This document shows positions 19,746 to 28,952 of a stretch of 64,000 nt of DNA, in pieces. The DNA is from Actinomyces sp. oral taxon 171 str. F0337. Lineage in GTDB: Bacteria > Actinomycetota > Actinomycetes > Actinomycetales > Actinomycetaceae. Made by a program: the position numbers and the translations under genes. The notes under the pieces are model-generated. The model had not been told where the DNA came from. It saw nothing but the letters and a program-made list of their open reading frames with translations, and ran no database searches. Within the stretch, counting starts at the first letter, position 1; each line of letters begins with the position of its first letter. The stretch is from assembly GCF_005696555.1 (NCBI RefSeq), contig NZ_CP040005.1, forward strand, positions 2,914,001 through 2,978,000, in the 5' to 3' direction.

Positions 19746-21610
19746 TTGGAGTCCTCCTCGTCGACGATCTCGGCGTCCACGATGTCCTCGTCGTCGGAGG
19801 ACGTGGAGCCGCCGGCGGAGGAGGCGGCGCCGGAGGCGTCACCCGCGGCCTGGGAGGCGGCGTCGGCCTGGTAGATGGCCTCACCGACCTTCTGGGCCAC
19901 CGAGCTCAGCTTCTCCTGAGCGGTCTTGACCGGCTCGATGTCGTCGCCCTCGAGGGCCTTCTTGACGTCGGCGACGGCCTCGGAGACCTCGGAGTGGACG
20001 TCCTCGGGCAGCTTGTCCTTGTTGTCCTTGAGGAGCTTCTCGATGGAGTAGGCCTGCTGCTCCGCGGAGTTGCGGGTCTCGGCGTCCTCGCGGCGCTTCT
20101 TGTCCTCCTCGGCGTGGGCCTCGGCCTCCTTGACCATGCGGTCGATGTCCTCCTTGGGCAGGGCGGAGCCACCGGAGATGGTCATGGACTGCTCCTTGCC
20201 GGTGCCGCGGTCCTTGGCCGAGACGTGCACGATGCCGTTGGCGTCGATGTCGAAGGAGACCTCAATCTGGGGCACGCCGCGGGGGGCCGGGGCGATACCG
20301 GTCAGCTCGAAGGTGCCCAGCGGCTTGTTGTCCCGGGCGAACTCGCGCTCGCCCTGGTAGACCTGGATGAGCACGGAGGGCTGGTTGTCCTCGGCGGTGG
20401 AGAAGACCTCGGAGCGCTTGGTCGGGATGGCCGTGTTGCGCTCGATGAGCTTGGTCATGACCCCGCCCTTGGTCTCAATGCCCAGGGACAGCGGCGTGAC
20501 GTCGATGAGCAGGACGTCACTGCGGTCGCCCTGGATGACGCCGGCCTGGAGGGCCGCGCCGACGGCGACGACCTCGTCGGGGTTGACGCCCTTGTTGGGC
20601 TCCTTGCCGGTCAGCTCGCGCACCACCTCGGTAACGGCGGGCATACGGGTGGATCCGCCCACGAGGACCACGTGGTCGATGTCGGAGACCTTCACCCCGG
20701 CGTCCTTGATGACGTTGTGGAAGGGGACCTTGGTGCGCTCGAGCAGGTCCGCGGTCATCTCCTGGAAGTTGGAGCGGGTGAGCTTCTCATCGAGGTGGAT
20801 GGGGCCGGACTCGCTCATGGAGAGGTACTGCAGGTTGATGTTCGTGGAGGTCGCCGAGGAGAGCTCCTTCTTGGCCTGCTCGGCGGCGTCCTTGAGTCGC
20901 TGCATGGCGATCTTGTCCTTGGACAGGTCCACGCCGTCCTTGCTCTTGACCTGCTTGACCAGCCAGTCGACGATGCGGGCGTCCCAGTCGTCACCGCCCA
21001 GGCGGTTGTCACCGTTGGTGGCGCGCACCTGAATGGTGGAGAAGCCGTCGTCGTCCTTGCCGACCTCGAGCAGGGAGACGTCAAAGGTACCGCCACCCAG
21101 GTCGAAGACGAGGATGAGCTCGTCCTCCTTGCCCTTGTCCAGGCCGTAGGCCAGGGCCGCGGCGGTGGGCTCGTTGACGATGCGGTCCACGGTCAGGCCC
21201 GCGATGGTGCCGGCCTCCTTGGTGGCCTGACGCTCGGCGTCGTTGAAGTAGGCCGGGACGGTGATGACCGCGTTGGTGACGGGCTCACCCAGGTAGGCCT
21301 CGGCGTCGGCCTTGAGCTTGGCCAGGATGCGGGCGCTGATCTCCTGGGCGGTGTACTTCTTGTCGTCGATCTCGACGGACCAGTCGGTGCCCATGTGGCG
21401 CTTGACCGAGGAGATGGTGCGGTCGACGTTGGTGACCGCCTGACGCTTGGCGATCTCGCCGACGAGGATCTCACCGGACTTGGAGAAGGCGACGACGGAG
21501 GGGGTGGTGCGGCCGCCCTCGGCGTTCGGGATGATGGTGGGCTCGCCACCCTCGAGGACGGCGATAGCAGAGTTGGTGGTACCCAGGTCGATACCGACAG
21601 CGCGTGCCAT
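19742..21610 (-). CDS. dnaK: Molecular chaperone DnaK (Hsp70)
   Basis: A 622-residue Hsp70. The ATPase domain begins [17 protein letters not shown] and contains [18 protein letters not shown] and [14 protein letters not shown]; the linker [19 protein letters not shown] leads into the peptide-binding domain and helical lid, ending in the acidic [17 protein letters not shown] typical of actinobacterial DnaK. AAGGAG precedes ATG 21610. It is first in the operon dnaK-grpE-dnaJ-hspR, under three HAIR-like sites. Besides folding proteins it acts as HspR corepressor. Confidence 0.99.
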   Translation of the reverse strand: MARAVGIDLGTTNSAIAVLEGGEPTIIPNAEGGRTTPSVVAFSKSGEILVGEIAKRQAVTNVDRTISSVKRHMGTDWSVEIDDKKYTAQEISARILAKLKADAEAYLGEPVTNAVITVPAYFNDAERQATKEAGTIAGLTVDRIVNEPTAAALAYGLDKGKEDELILVFDLGGGTFDVSLLEVGKDDDGFSTIQVRATNGDNRLGGDDWDARIVDWLVKQVKSKDGVDLSKDKIAMQRLKDAAEQAKKELSSATSTNINLQYLSMSESGPIHLDEKLTRSNFQEMTADLLERTKVPFHNVIKDAGVKVSDIDHVVLVGGSTRMPAVTEVVRELTGKEPNKGVNPDEVVAVGAALQAGVIQGDRSDVLLIDVTPLSLGIETKGGVMTKLIERNTAIPTKRSEVFSTAEDNQPSVLIQVYQGEREFARDNKPLGTFELTGIAPAPRGVPQIEVSFDIDANGIVHVSAKDRGTGKEQSMTISGGSALPKEDIDRMVKEAEAHAEEDKKRREDAETRNSAEQQAYSIEKLLKDNKDKLPEDVHSEVSEAVADVKKALEGDDIEPVKTAQEKLSSVAQKVGEAIYQADAASQAAGDASGAASSAGGSTSSDDEDIVDAEIVDEEDSK

Positions 21611-21675
21611 GTGGTGTGCTCCTTGTGGTTGCTTGGTTGATGTCTGCAGTGAGGGCCGGGGTTCCGGCGCCTTCA

Positions 21676-21761
21676 GGTTGAGTCGTATGCACTCAGGATT
21701 GTGGTTGAGTCGAACTCTGTCAACTCCACGTCACCCAACCTTGAGTCTGACTGGCTCAACC
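21676..21761. promoter_or_regulatory. Array of three HAIR-like sites upstream of dnaK
   Basis: Site 1: TTGAGT (21678-21683)-N7-ACTCAG. Site 2: TTGAGT (21705-21710)-N7-TGTCAA, the weaker right half. Site 3: TTGAGT (21741-21746)-N7-GCTCAA. All keep the 7-bp spacer of the HspR consensus. Site 1 begins 66 bp above the dnaK ATG. Left halves are perfect in all three; right halves each differ by one or two bases, in contrast to the perfect clpB site. Confidence 0.88.
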
Positions 21762-22271
21762 CAACCTGACCGCAGTCCATTCCCGGAGCTGGCAGTGACC
21801 TGCAACACGGACCTGCAACACGGACGCAGCGCGACTCGCGTGGGGTGCAGCCACCCACGGCAGGGCAGCGGACGGCTCCGACTGCGTCAGGGCAGTGCGC
21901 CCCAGCCGCACACCGGGGACTGCGATACCCGGCGAGGGCTGCGATTTCCTGCAGATGACTGAGGTCCCACCCACCAGTTCTGTGGGAGAACACAGTCCTC
22001 GTCAGTACGTTCTCGATCAGTCCACCCAGGCCCACACACTGCCGAAAGTGTCACGATTGGCGACTTTTCAGAGTCAACCAGCCTCGAGCCGCCACGCCCC
22101 CACTTCCCCACAACCAGGCCTGACCAGCACCGACGCCCCCAAGTCACCTCTGCGAGGTTGCCGGCCAATGCTGTATGGCTCCCGAATAGTCGCCGATCGT
22201 GACACCAGTCAGCAGAAGCGACGGACCTGCGCCGATGGGGAAGCATTCACCAGCCCGGTAGCCTGGCACGT
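21762..22271. other. Non-coding stretch upstream of the dnaK operators
   Basis: About 510 bp between the dnaK HAIR array and the divergent gene at 22272. I see no credible gene. It contains a 13-bp tandem duplication (ACCTGCAACACGG at 21798-21810 and 21811-21823) and the leaderless -10 of the next gene at 22259. Confidence 0.5.
22259..22264 (+). promoter_or_regulatory. Leaderless promoter -10 (TAGCCT)
   Basis: TAGCCT ends 7 nt before ATG 22272, with no ribosome binding site between. Confidence 0.5.
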
Positions 22272-22685
22272 ATGAGCGCCCCGCCACCGGAAGGCCTGCC
22301 CGATCCCGAGGACGTCTTCGATCATCTGCGTCACGAGGACGGGGAGCACATGGGCTATATCGAGATGAGTGCGGACGGCCGGTTCATCCCTTACGACCGG
22401 CTGTGGGTCCGGCGGGGCGAGGCCATGGAGCTCGACGAGGCCGAGGCGGTCCTGGACGCGATCGGTCTGCGGCTTCTGGCGGAGGACTGGCTCCTTGAGG
22501 AGGAGGATCCGCAGACGGGCGAGGAGAGCTGGGCCCGGGTCAGGATTCGCGAGATCCACCGGGACCGCGTCATCGTCGCCAGGGCGATGGAGGACCTGTC
22601 GGCCACCGGGGTCGCCAAGTCCGTGGACCTCGTCGGCGCCATCGAGCTGCCTCTGCCGACGACGCGACTGCGCTCAGCCTCCTGA
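22272..22685 (+). CDS. Small acidic protein of unknown function
   Basis: A 137-residue cytosolic protein without TM segments or signal peptide. It is rich in Glu/Asp and contains GYIEMSADGRFIPYDRLWVRRGEAMELDEAEAVLD and a later ARVRIREIHRDRVIVARA strand-rich part, suggesting an alpha/beta fold. I do not recognise the family. Base composition and codon use are like the core genes around it. It faces the MFS gene with only 23 bp between the two stop codons. Confidence 0.7.
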   Translation: MSAPPPEGLPDPEDVFDHLRHEDGEHMGYIEMSADGRFIPYDRLWVRRGEAMELDEAEAVLDAIGLRLLAEDWLLEEEDPQTGEESWARVRIREIHRDRVIVARAMEDLSATGVAKSVDLVGAIELPLPTTRLRSAS

Positions 22686-22708
22686 GCGCGCGCTGCCGGC
22701 CGGAGCCG

Positions 22709-24016
22709 TCACTGACCCAGGCACTGCTGTCGGCGCTCGGTCTCCTGGGCAGCCAGGCGCTGCTTCTCGCCCCGCTCGCGCAGGCCGAGGACCGCCAGGA
22801 TGTTCGCAATGACACTGACGGCCACGATGACCACGCCGAAGGCCACCCCGCTGGCCTCCCCGGTCAGCCCCACCAGCGGGCTGACGAGCCCGCCGACGAC
22901 GAACTGCAGAAAACCAAGCAGCGCAGAGCCGGTTCCCGCCCACCGGCCGGTGCGGTCGAGCGCGAGTGCCGGGGCGTTGCCCATCGACAGCCCCAGACAG
23001 GCCACGTGCGCCAGGAAGAGCGCCACGACCGCCACCAGAAGCGGCATCCGCACCGGCCCGGTCACCGGATCGCGCAGCCACGTGAGACAGACCGCGGCGA
23101 AGACCGTGTCGACAACCAGCCCCGCAACAAGTCCGACCCTCACCTGGCGGGCCTGGGAGAAGCGGCGCACCAGGGACGCCGCCACCGCAATCGTTACCGT
23201 GACCGTCGCCCCGCACAGCCCGAAGACCGCCGTATAGGCCACCGTTCCCATGCCCAGCACGTTGCGCAGCACGAAGGGAGCCGCCGACAGGTAGGCCATG
23301 AGCAGCCCGAAAGACAGGGCATTGATGAGCAGGAGACGCACGAGGACGTGATCGCGGGCCAGCTCGCGGGTGCCATCGAGCAGCATCCGTAGGCCGCCGT
23401 CGTGGCGCCGCTCGGCGGGCAGGGACTCGGGCACCCAGAGAACGACCATGACCACGAGCAGCCCGGTGAAGGCGGCCACGACCCCCAGGATGCCGCGCCA
23501 CCCGATGGGCTCGACGAGCACGCCCCCGAGGATCGGCGCCACCACCGGGACGATCCCCTGAATCGCCATGACGACGCTGAGGGCCCGGGCGGCGGTGATC
23601 CCGCGAGAACGATCGGAGATGACTGCCCGGCCCAGGACCATGCCGGCCGCTCCCCCAAGCCCCTGAAAGAAGCGGGTGATCAGGAGAACGGGCAGGCTCG
23701 GGGCCAAGGCGGCGCCGATACTGGCGGCCAGGGCGAGCACGCTGCCCCACAGCAGAAGGGGACGCCGGCCGATGCGATCGGACAGGACCCCGATGCCCAG
23801 CTGGCCGAGCGCGATGCCCACGAGGAACGTGGTCATCGTCAGCTGAACACTGGAGGCGGAGACGCCCAGGTCATCGGCCATCTGGGCGAATGCCGGCAGG
23901 TAGGCGTCAGTGGCCAGAGGCGCGACGGCCGCGAGCGCGGCCAGGGCGATGAGGAGCGTGGCGGGGAAGGCCGTCCTCAGCCCGTGGTCGGACGGGGCGG
24001 CCGGAGAAGCTGTCAT
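22709..24016 (-). CDS. Bcr/CflA-type MFS drug exporter
   Basis: A 435-residue 12-TM antiporter. TM1 has the group-specific APLATDAYLPAFAQMADDLGVS, the loop 2-3 motif LSDRIGRRPLLLWGS, and motif C-like ILGGVLVEPIGWRGI in TM5. Members export chloramphenicol, bicyclomycin, sulfonamides or sugars/peptides; the substrate here cannot be read from sequence. The start ATG 24016 is preceded by TACCCT at 6 nt. The C-terminus is a short basic/Gln-rich tail. Confidence 0.9.
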   Translation of the reverse strand: MTASPAAPSDHGLRTAFPATLLIALAALAAVAPLATDAYLPAFAQMADDLGVSASSVQLTMTTFLVGIALGQLGIGVLSDRIGRRPLLLWGSVLALAASIGAALAPSLPVLLITRFFQGLGGAAGMVLGRAVISDRSRGITAARALSVVMAIQGIVPVVAPILGGVLVEPIGWRGILGVVAAFTGLLVVMVVLWVPESLPAERRHDGGLRMLLDGTRELARDHVLVRLLLINALSFGLLMAYLSAAPFVLRNVLGMGTVAYTAVFGLCGATVTVTIAVAASLVRRFSQARQVRVGLVAGLVVDTVFAAVCLTWLRDPVTGPVRMPLLVAVVALFLAHVACLGLSMGNAPALALDRTGRWAGTGSALLGFLQFVVGGLVSPLVGLTGEASGVAFGVVIVAVSVIANILAVLGLRERGEKQRLAAQETERRQQCLGQ

Positions 24017-24022
24017 GGCCTG

Positions 24023-24028
24023 AGGGTA
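24023..24028 (-). promoter_or_regulatory. Leaderless promoter -10 (TACCCT)
   Basis: Minus-strand TACCCT ends 6 nt before ATG 24016. Confidence 0.5.
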
Positions 24029-24184
24029 GGGAGAATTCCGACCGAAGCGTCAGTGCGCCAGTGCATGGCGCTAACGGGACGTTCCGCACGTTGGCGCCAC
24101 CATCTGTTTCCCCTCCCGACCCTCGACTGGCCGGGTGACCGCCTCCTGATCGATGCCCTGACAACGTGTCGCGGCAGGCCCCGC

Positions 24185-24943
24185 TCAGTCGCCCTGCTCG
24201 GCCTCGGGAGCGACCATGACGTGGTCGCCGTCGGGCACGATCCGCACCCGCAGCCCGTAGACCTCGGCGAGGATGTCGGGCTCAAGCACCTCGGCGGGCG
24301 GCCCCTCGGCGACGATCGTCCCGCCGGTGAGGATGGCGAGACGGTCGCAGAAACGGGCCGCCAGGTTGAGGTCGTGCAGGGCGACGACGGCGAGGCGCCC
24401 GGTGTCCCGGTGGCAGATCCGCCGCACGTGGGAGAGCACCGAGACCTGGCGGCGCAGGTCGAGGGCGGAGGTGGGCTCGTCGAGCAGGATGAGTCCGGGC
24501 TCGCGCACGAGAGTCTGGGCCAGGGCGATGAGCTGGCGCTGCCCGCCTGAGAGCTGGCCCAGTGGGCGGTCGGCCAGCTCGGCCACCCCGAGCTCGTCCA
24601 GGGCGTTCCAAGCCAGGTCGATGTCGGCCCGGCTCGTGTGCCAGGTCATTCCGCGCCGCGAGGCGGTGAGCACCGACTCCAGGGCGGTCAGGGCGGCGTC
24701 GCCGGGCAGGCCCTGCGGCATGTAGCCGATCGAGCCGCGCAGGTCGTGGCCCCGACGCCCCTCGAAGGAGACCTCCCCCAGGTAGCGGCGCAGCTGGGCC
24801 ACGCAGGTGACCAGGGTGGACTTGCCTGCGCCGTTGGGGCCGAGCAGCCCCACCGTCTGGCCCGTCTCCCAGGTGGCGTCGACGCCCTTGAGGACGGCCC
24901 GCCTGCCGTAGGAGAAGGTGAGGTTGTCCAGCGTCAGGCTCAT
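24185..24943 (-). CDS. Iron/siderophore ABC transporter ATP-binding protein
   Basis: A 252-residue FepC/BtuD-type ATPase: Walker A GPNGAGKS (35-42), Q-loop YMPQG, signature LSGGQRQLIALAQ, Walker B LILLDEPTSALD and H-loop ALHDLN. ATG 24943 follows AGGAG and overlaps the permease stop by 4 nt. It energises uptake by the permease and binding protein encoded upstream in the same operon. Confidence 0.95.
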   Translation of the reverse strand: MSLTLDNLTFSYGRRAVLKGVDATWETGQTVGLLGPNGAGKSTLVTCVAQLRRYLGEVSFEGRRGHDLRGSIGYMPQGLPGDAALTALESVLTASRRGMTWHTSRADIDLAWNALDELGVAELADRPLGQLSGGQRQLIALAQTLVREPGLILLDEPTSALDLRRQVSVLSHVRRICHRDTGRLAVVALHDLNLAARFCDRLAILTGGTIVAEGPPAEVLEPDILAEVYGLRVRIVPDGDHVMVAPEAEQGD

Positions 24944-26115
24944 GAACCGCTCCTGACCGCCGAGCGCTGGCGTCCGAAGATGATGGAGAGGAACACCGGC
25001 ACACCCACCAGGGCGGTCAGGATGCCGACGGGCACGGCGACACCCGGCACGATGACCTGGCTGGCGGCGTGGGCGGCGGTCAGCAGGGTGGCGCCGCACA
25101 GGATGGAGGCGGGCACGAGGAAGCGCTGGTCCTCCCCCACCAGGCCGCGGGCCATGTGCGGCCCCACGAGCCCCACGAATCCGATGATCCCCACGAAGGC
25201 CACGGACAGGGCGGCCAGCAGGGAGACGCCGACCAGGGTCCACGCGCGCAGGCGCGCCACGTTGATGCCCATGGCCGCGGCGCGCGCCTCCCCCAGGGTG
25301 ATGGCGGTCAGCCGCCAGCCGTTGACCCAGAAGACGGGCGTGGCCACGAGCAGGGCCACCGAGACGGTGACCACGGCCGGCCAGGTGGCGCGCATGAGGG
25401 AGCCCATCGACCAGAAGACGATCTGCTGGAGGCTCTCGGTGGAGGCCCGGTACTGCACGAGCGCCAGGAGCGCCTGACAGCTGAAGACCAGGGCGATGCC
25501 CAGCAGGATCGTCATCTCCTTGGTCACCGACGGCAGCCTCGAGACCATCGCGATGGTGAGAGAGGCCGCCAGCCCCGCCGTCATGGCCACGATCGGCAGG
25601 GTGGCGCCGGTGGCCACGGGCAGCACGAGTCCGGTAACGATGGCCAGCGCCGCCCCCAGGGCGGAGGCCGCCGAGATCCCCAGTGTGAAGGGCTCGGCCA
25701 GCGGGTTGTCCAGGATCGTCTGCATCTGCACGCCGGCCAGGGACAGCGCCCCACCCACCAGGACCGCCAGCAGCGCCGGAGGCAGGCGCAGGTTGACGAC
25801 GATGTTGGCGACCCACGGGTCGTAGTCGGCGTAGAGGAGGGAGCCGAGCACCTGTGCCGGGCTGAACCCCAGCGGCCCCACCATGAGGGCCACGAGGAAA
25901 ACGACCAGGAGCAGGGTGGCCAGCCCCATGAGCATCGCGACGCGCCGCGCGGTTCGACGGCGGTAGGAGGCGTAGGCCGACGCCGCCGTGTCCGTGGGGG
26001 CGTCGGCCCGCCCGCCGGCCTTCGTCACCGACGCCGCGCCGTTCGGGACCTGGACGGTATCGGACTGGCGGGCTGCGGCGTCGCCGGAAGGGGCCGTGAC
26101 TTTGGGCGCTCCCAT
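24940..26115 (-). CDS. FecCD-type iron/siderophore ABC permease
   Basis: A 391-residue permease with a hydrophilic N-terminal extension of about 55 residues, then about ten TM helices. FecCD marks are LRLPPALLAVLVGGALSLAG, the NPLAEPFTLGIS coupling region, and GFVGLVGPHMARGLVG near the end. A single permease gene implies a homodimer. The start ATG 26115 overlaps the stop of the upstream binding-protein gene by one base, so the three genes form one tightly coupled operon. Confidence 0.95.
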   Translation of the reverse strand: MGAPKVTAPSGDAAARQSDTVQVPNGAASVTKAGGRADAPTDTAASAYASYRRRTARRVAMLMGLATLLLVVFLVALMVGPLGFSPAQVLGSLLYADYDPWVANIVVNLRLPPALLAVLVGGALSLAGVQMQTILDNPLAEPFTLGISAASALGAALAIVTGLVLPVATGATLPIVAMTAGLAASLTIAMVSRLPSVTKEMTILLGIALVFSCQALLALVQYRASTESLQQIVFWSMGSLMRATWPAVVTVSVALLVATPVFWVNGWRLTAITLGEARAAAMGINVARLRAWTLVGVSLLAALSVAFVGIIGFVGLVGPHMARGLVGEDQRFLVPASILCGATLLTAAHAASQVIVPGVAVPVGILTALVGVPVFLSIIFGRQRSAVRSGS

Positions 26116-27281
26116 CAGATGGAGGTGAAGAAGACGCCCTCGGCCTTCCAGGGCATGTACTGCTCGTGGAAGTCCTTCCAGACCTTGGCGGGGTCGACGT
26201 CGGAGAAGGCCTCGGGGTTCTGCCACTTGGCGAAGGTCAGGTAGGCGATGAAGTTGTAGGGGGCGTCGTAGAACTGGTGGTAGATGCCGTGGACGTGCCG
26301 GTCGGTGAAGGCCTGGATCTGATCGAAGCCGGGCTGGTTCTTCAGCTGCTCCAGACTGGCCTTGGCGGAGGCCTCGTCGGCCTTGTATCCGAGGTGGACG
26401 TAGCTGGTCTGGGCTTTTTCGTTGATCTTCTGCTTCTGCCACTCGCCACCGGTGGCGATGATGTTCTTAGGATTGGACTCAATGATCTTCTCGAGGGTGA
26501 GCGTGCCCTCCTCGCCGGACAGGAGGCTGTCGGCGATGTTGGTGCCGCCGGTGGCGGTGATGATCGCGCCGAGGTTGGCGGTGGAGTAGGTGGCGCCGGG
26601 CTCGTTGACGCCCGGGCTGCGCCACAGGAAGGTGGCGGGCTTGGAGGTCAGGGACTTCACCTTCGCGACGATGGGGTCGACCTGCTTCTTGTAGAAGGAG
26701 ACGAAGGCCTCGGCCTCCTTGCGCTTGTCGAAGACGGCGCCCATGAGGGTGACCGAGGGGACGGTGTTCTTGACCGGGTCGCGGCGGAAGTCGGTGACGA
26801 CATAGGTGATCTTCTGGCCGTCCAGCTTCTCGAGGTAGCCCTTCTCCTTGGCGGAGTTGTAGGCGTCCAGGGTCATGATGAAGACGTCGGGCTTGTGGCT
26901 CACCAGGGTCTCGATGGGCAGGCCGTCCTTGGTGATGTTGCCGATCTTCGGCAGCTCGGCGGCCTTGGGGGCGACGGAGAGGATCTTCTCGTAGAAGTCG
27001 GGGGCGGCCTTCTGAAGGTCCTCGCCCCAGGCGACCACCTTGTCGATGGGGTTGGTCTTGTTGAGGAATGCCAGGGAGTAGATGTGGCGGGACTCGCTCA
27101 GGACGATCCTCTTGGGCTGGGCGCTGAAGGTGACCTTGCGGCCGACGATGTCGGTGACCTCGAAGCCGCCCTTGGAGGTCCCCGAGGAGGTGCTGGAGCC
27201 CTTGCCGGCGCGGGAGGCGACTCCGCAGCTGGCGAGGACGGCGGTCAGTGGGAGGGCCATGAGCAGGGTACGACGGCGCAT
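26115..27281 (-). CDS. Iron-siderophore ABC substrate-binding lipoprotein
   Basis: A 388-residue lipoprotein with lipobox LASC (Cys19) and a Peripla_BP_2 fold (FEVTDIVGRKVTFSAQPKRIVL at the start of the mature domain; KPDVFIMTLDAYN; GGTNIADSLL). It captures an Fe(III) chelate outside the membrane and delivers it to the FecCD permease. First gene of the operon. Its upstream region has a plausible -35 TTGGCA / -10 TAAGGT pair overlapped by a dyad, which suggests iron-type repression. The precise ligand is unknown. Confidence 0.92.
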   Translation of the reverse strand: MRRRTLLMALPLTAVLASCGVASRAGKGSSTSSGTSKGGFEVTDIVGRKVTFSAQPKRIVLSESRHIYSLAFLNKTNPIDKVVAWGEDLQKAAPDFYEKILSVAPKAAELPKIGNITKDGLPIETLVSHKPDVFIMTLDAYNSAKEKGYLEKLDGQKITYVVTDFRRDPVKNTVPSVTLMGAVFDKRKEAEAFVSFYKKQVDPIVAKVKSLTSKPATFLWRSPGVNEPGATYSTANLGAIITATGGTNIADSLLSGEEGTLTLEKIIESNPKNIIATGGEWQKQKINEKAQTSYVHLGYKADEASAKASLEQLKNQPGFDQIQAFTDRHVHGIYHQFYDAPYNFIAYLTFAKWQNPEAFSDVDPAKVWKDFHEQYMPWKAEGVFFTSI

Positions 27282-27325
27282 AGAAGTCCTTCGGTGACGC
27301 GAGGGCGGAGACGAATCACCCAGGA

Positions 27326-27371
27326 CCTTAGGGCTACCTCAGTTAATTTGCCAAGTTAGACGATCTAATTT
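27326..27371 (-). promoter_or_regulatory. Promoter and operator candidates of the iron-uptake operon
   Basis: On the minus strand TTGGCA and TAAGGT are 18 bp apart. A dyad CTnAGG-N4-CCTnAG (27328-27343) covers the -10, and a second palindrome AAGTTAGA-CGA-TCTAATTT (27353-27371) lies beyond the -35. Half-sites TTAGG/CCT and TTAG/CTAA recall DtxR/IdeR boxes, but the spacing differs from the 19-bp consensus, so the regulator is uncertain. Confidence 0.45.
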
Positions 27372-27492
27372 TAGTAAGGTCATACAAGTATCATGGTGGA
27401 TGCATGGAGGTTGGCACAGTGTTGCCGCTCGCGCCGAGTCCCCGCAGGTCGAGCGGAACGGATGCGACTGCTGCAGTGAGGCCCGACGGCGC

Positions 27493-27687
27493 TCATGAGT
27501 TCGACGGAGGACGGCGGCCACCGCCGTCAGATGACGATGACGCCACCTGGGCCAGAAAAATGACTCCGACACCGATGAAGACGATCGCGACCGTCCTGTT
27601 CCCCTGGGTGAAATTTATGACTGCAGAGGTGATCGCGAGCAGCCCTGCGACCAGCCGGAGAATTTTGAGGTTTCGAGCAGACAACAT
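27493..27687 (-). CDS. Small two-TM membrane protein
   Basis: A 64-residue protein starting MLSARNLKILRLVAGLLAITSAVINFTQ. Two hydrophobic helices (LRLVAGLLAITSAVINF and TVAIVFIGVGVIFLAQVA) are followed by a Ser/Asp/Gly/Arg tail. AGGAAGAT precedes ATG 27687 at normal distance, which supports this start over a longer frame. Function unknown. It lies between the iron operon and the NAGPA gene and has a lower GC content than both. Confidence 0.65.
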   Translation of the reverse strand: MLSARNLKILRLVAGLLAITSAVINFTQGNRTVAIVFIGVGVIFLAQVASSSSDGGGRRPPSNS

Positions 27688-27922
27688 ACTGATATCTTCC
27701 TGTTGAACGTCATGACAAGGACGGCGACCACCCTCACCATAGGCCCAGTCCCAGCCTCGTTGAAGCACATCCGGGACCATCTCTACGCAGGACTCTCACC
27801 CTCCAGGGGTATTGACGCCTGACGCGGCGGCATTCTCAGCGTCGTTCCACCAGCTGCGGCTTCACAGGAGACCCACAAGGTCAACCTACGTCTGGCATAC
27901 ACGGGGCCGACACGGTTGAGTC

Positions 27923-28951
27923 ATGCACAGCTCCGACACCCTCAGCCCGACCGAGCCGCCCCAGTTCAGCCAGGACCACGACTCCAGCCGGCGCGACCGC
28001 TCCTCGACGTCCAGCAAGCACCCGCGCCGCCGCTTCCTCCTGGGTGGCGCCGCCGTCCTGGGGCTGGCCGCCACCGGCACCAGCGCCTGGGCGCTCAACC
28101 GCTTCGTCATCGACCATGTCGAGGTTGGCGACGTCACCGCTCTGGAGGCCAAGGCGCAGAACGCCGCCGCCTCGGCGACCCCGGCCACGAACGTGACGGT
28201 CGGGGACAGCTCCTACTCCTCGTCCAACACAAGCATCGAGATCCAGCAGGTCTCCACCGGCTCGGGCAGCGACACCATCACCTACTACGTGGCCGACGTC
28301 AAGCTCACCAACGCCACCGACCTGCGCAGCGCCTTCGCCAACAACTCCTACGGCACCAACATCGTTGCCAAGCCCAGCACGATGGCCTCCGAGCACGACG
28401 CGATCCTGGCCATCAACGGCGACTACTACGGCTTCCGCAGCGACGGCATCCTCATCCGCAACGGCGTCATCTACCGCGACAGCGGAACGCGCGACGGCAT
28501 GGCCTTCTACAGCGACGGGCGCGTGGAGGTCTACGACGAGACCACCACCAAGGCCCAGACGCTTCTGGACGCGGGCGTGTGGAACACGCTGTCCTTCGGG
28601 CCGGCGCTGGTCAACGGCTCCAAGGTGCTCTCCGGCATCGACCAGGTCGAGGTGGACACGAACGTCGGCAACCACTCCATCCAGGGCCAGCAGCCGCGCA
28701 CCGCCGTGGGGTGGGTGGAGAAGAACCACCTCAAGCTCGTCGTCGTCGACGGCCGCAGCGAGGGCTACTCGCGCGGCGTGACCATGACCGAGCTCGCCCA
28801 GATCATGGCCGAACTGGGGTGCGCCTGCGCCTACAACATCGACGGCGGCGGTTCGTCGGCCATGTACTTCAACGGCTCGATCATCAACCAGCCCTCCAAC
28901 GGGGGCGAGCGCGACACCTCCGACATCCTCTACATCGCGAACGGAGCCTGA
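27923..28951 (+). CDS. NAGPA-domain phosphodiester glycosidase-like exported protein
   Basis: A 342-residue protein with a hydrophilic N-terminus, an Arg-rich stretch and a TM/signal anchor (PRRRFLLGGAAVLGLAATGTSAWALNRF, a possible Tat motif) at about 34-60. The outer part is a NAGPA domain: DAILAINGDYYGF, GNHSIQGQQPRTAVGW, and ELGCACAYNIDGGGSSAMYFNG, the last being the conserved active-site-type loop. The domain occurs in proteins that remove or rearrange GlcNAc-1-phosphate or modify exopolysaccharide. It is one base from the glycosyltransferase gene downstream, so the pair probably acts on a cell-surface glycan. No ribosome binding site is obvious. Confidence 0.9.
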   Translation: MHSSDTLSPTEPPQFSQDHDSSRRDRSSTSSKHPRRRFLLGGAAVLGLAATGTSAWALNRFVIDHVEVGDVTALEAKAQNAAASATPATNVTVGDSSYSSSNTSIEIQQVSTGSGSDTITYYVADVKLTNATDLRSAFANNSYGTNIVAKPSTMASEHDAILAINGDYYGFRSDGILIRNGVIYRDSGTRDGMAFYSDGRVEVYDETTTKAQTLLDAGVWNTLSFGPALVNGSKVLSGIDQVEVDTNVGNHSIQGQQPRTAVGWVEKNHLKLVVVDGRSEGYSRGVTMTELAQIMAELGCACAYNIDGGGSSAMYFNGSIINQPSNGGERDTSDILYIANGA

Positions 28952-28952
28952 G

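Noticed and set aside
19994..21640. 548-codon open frame opposite dnaK
   Set aside because: Same antisense artefact; no ribosome binding site and composition of a shadow frame.
27404..27706. 100-codon plus-strand frame opposite the small two-TM gene
   Set aside because: The minus strand has a ribosome binding site and two clear TM helices; the plus frame has neither.
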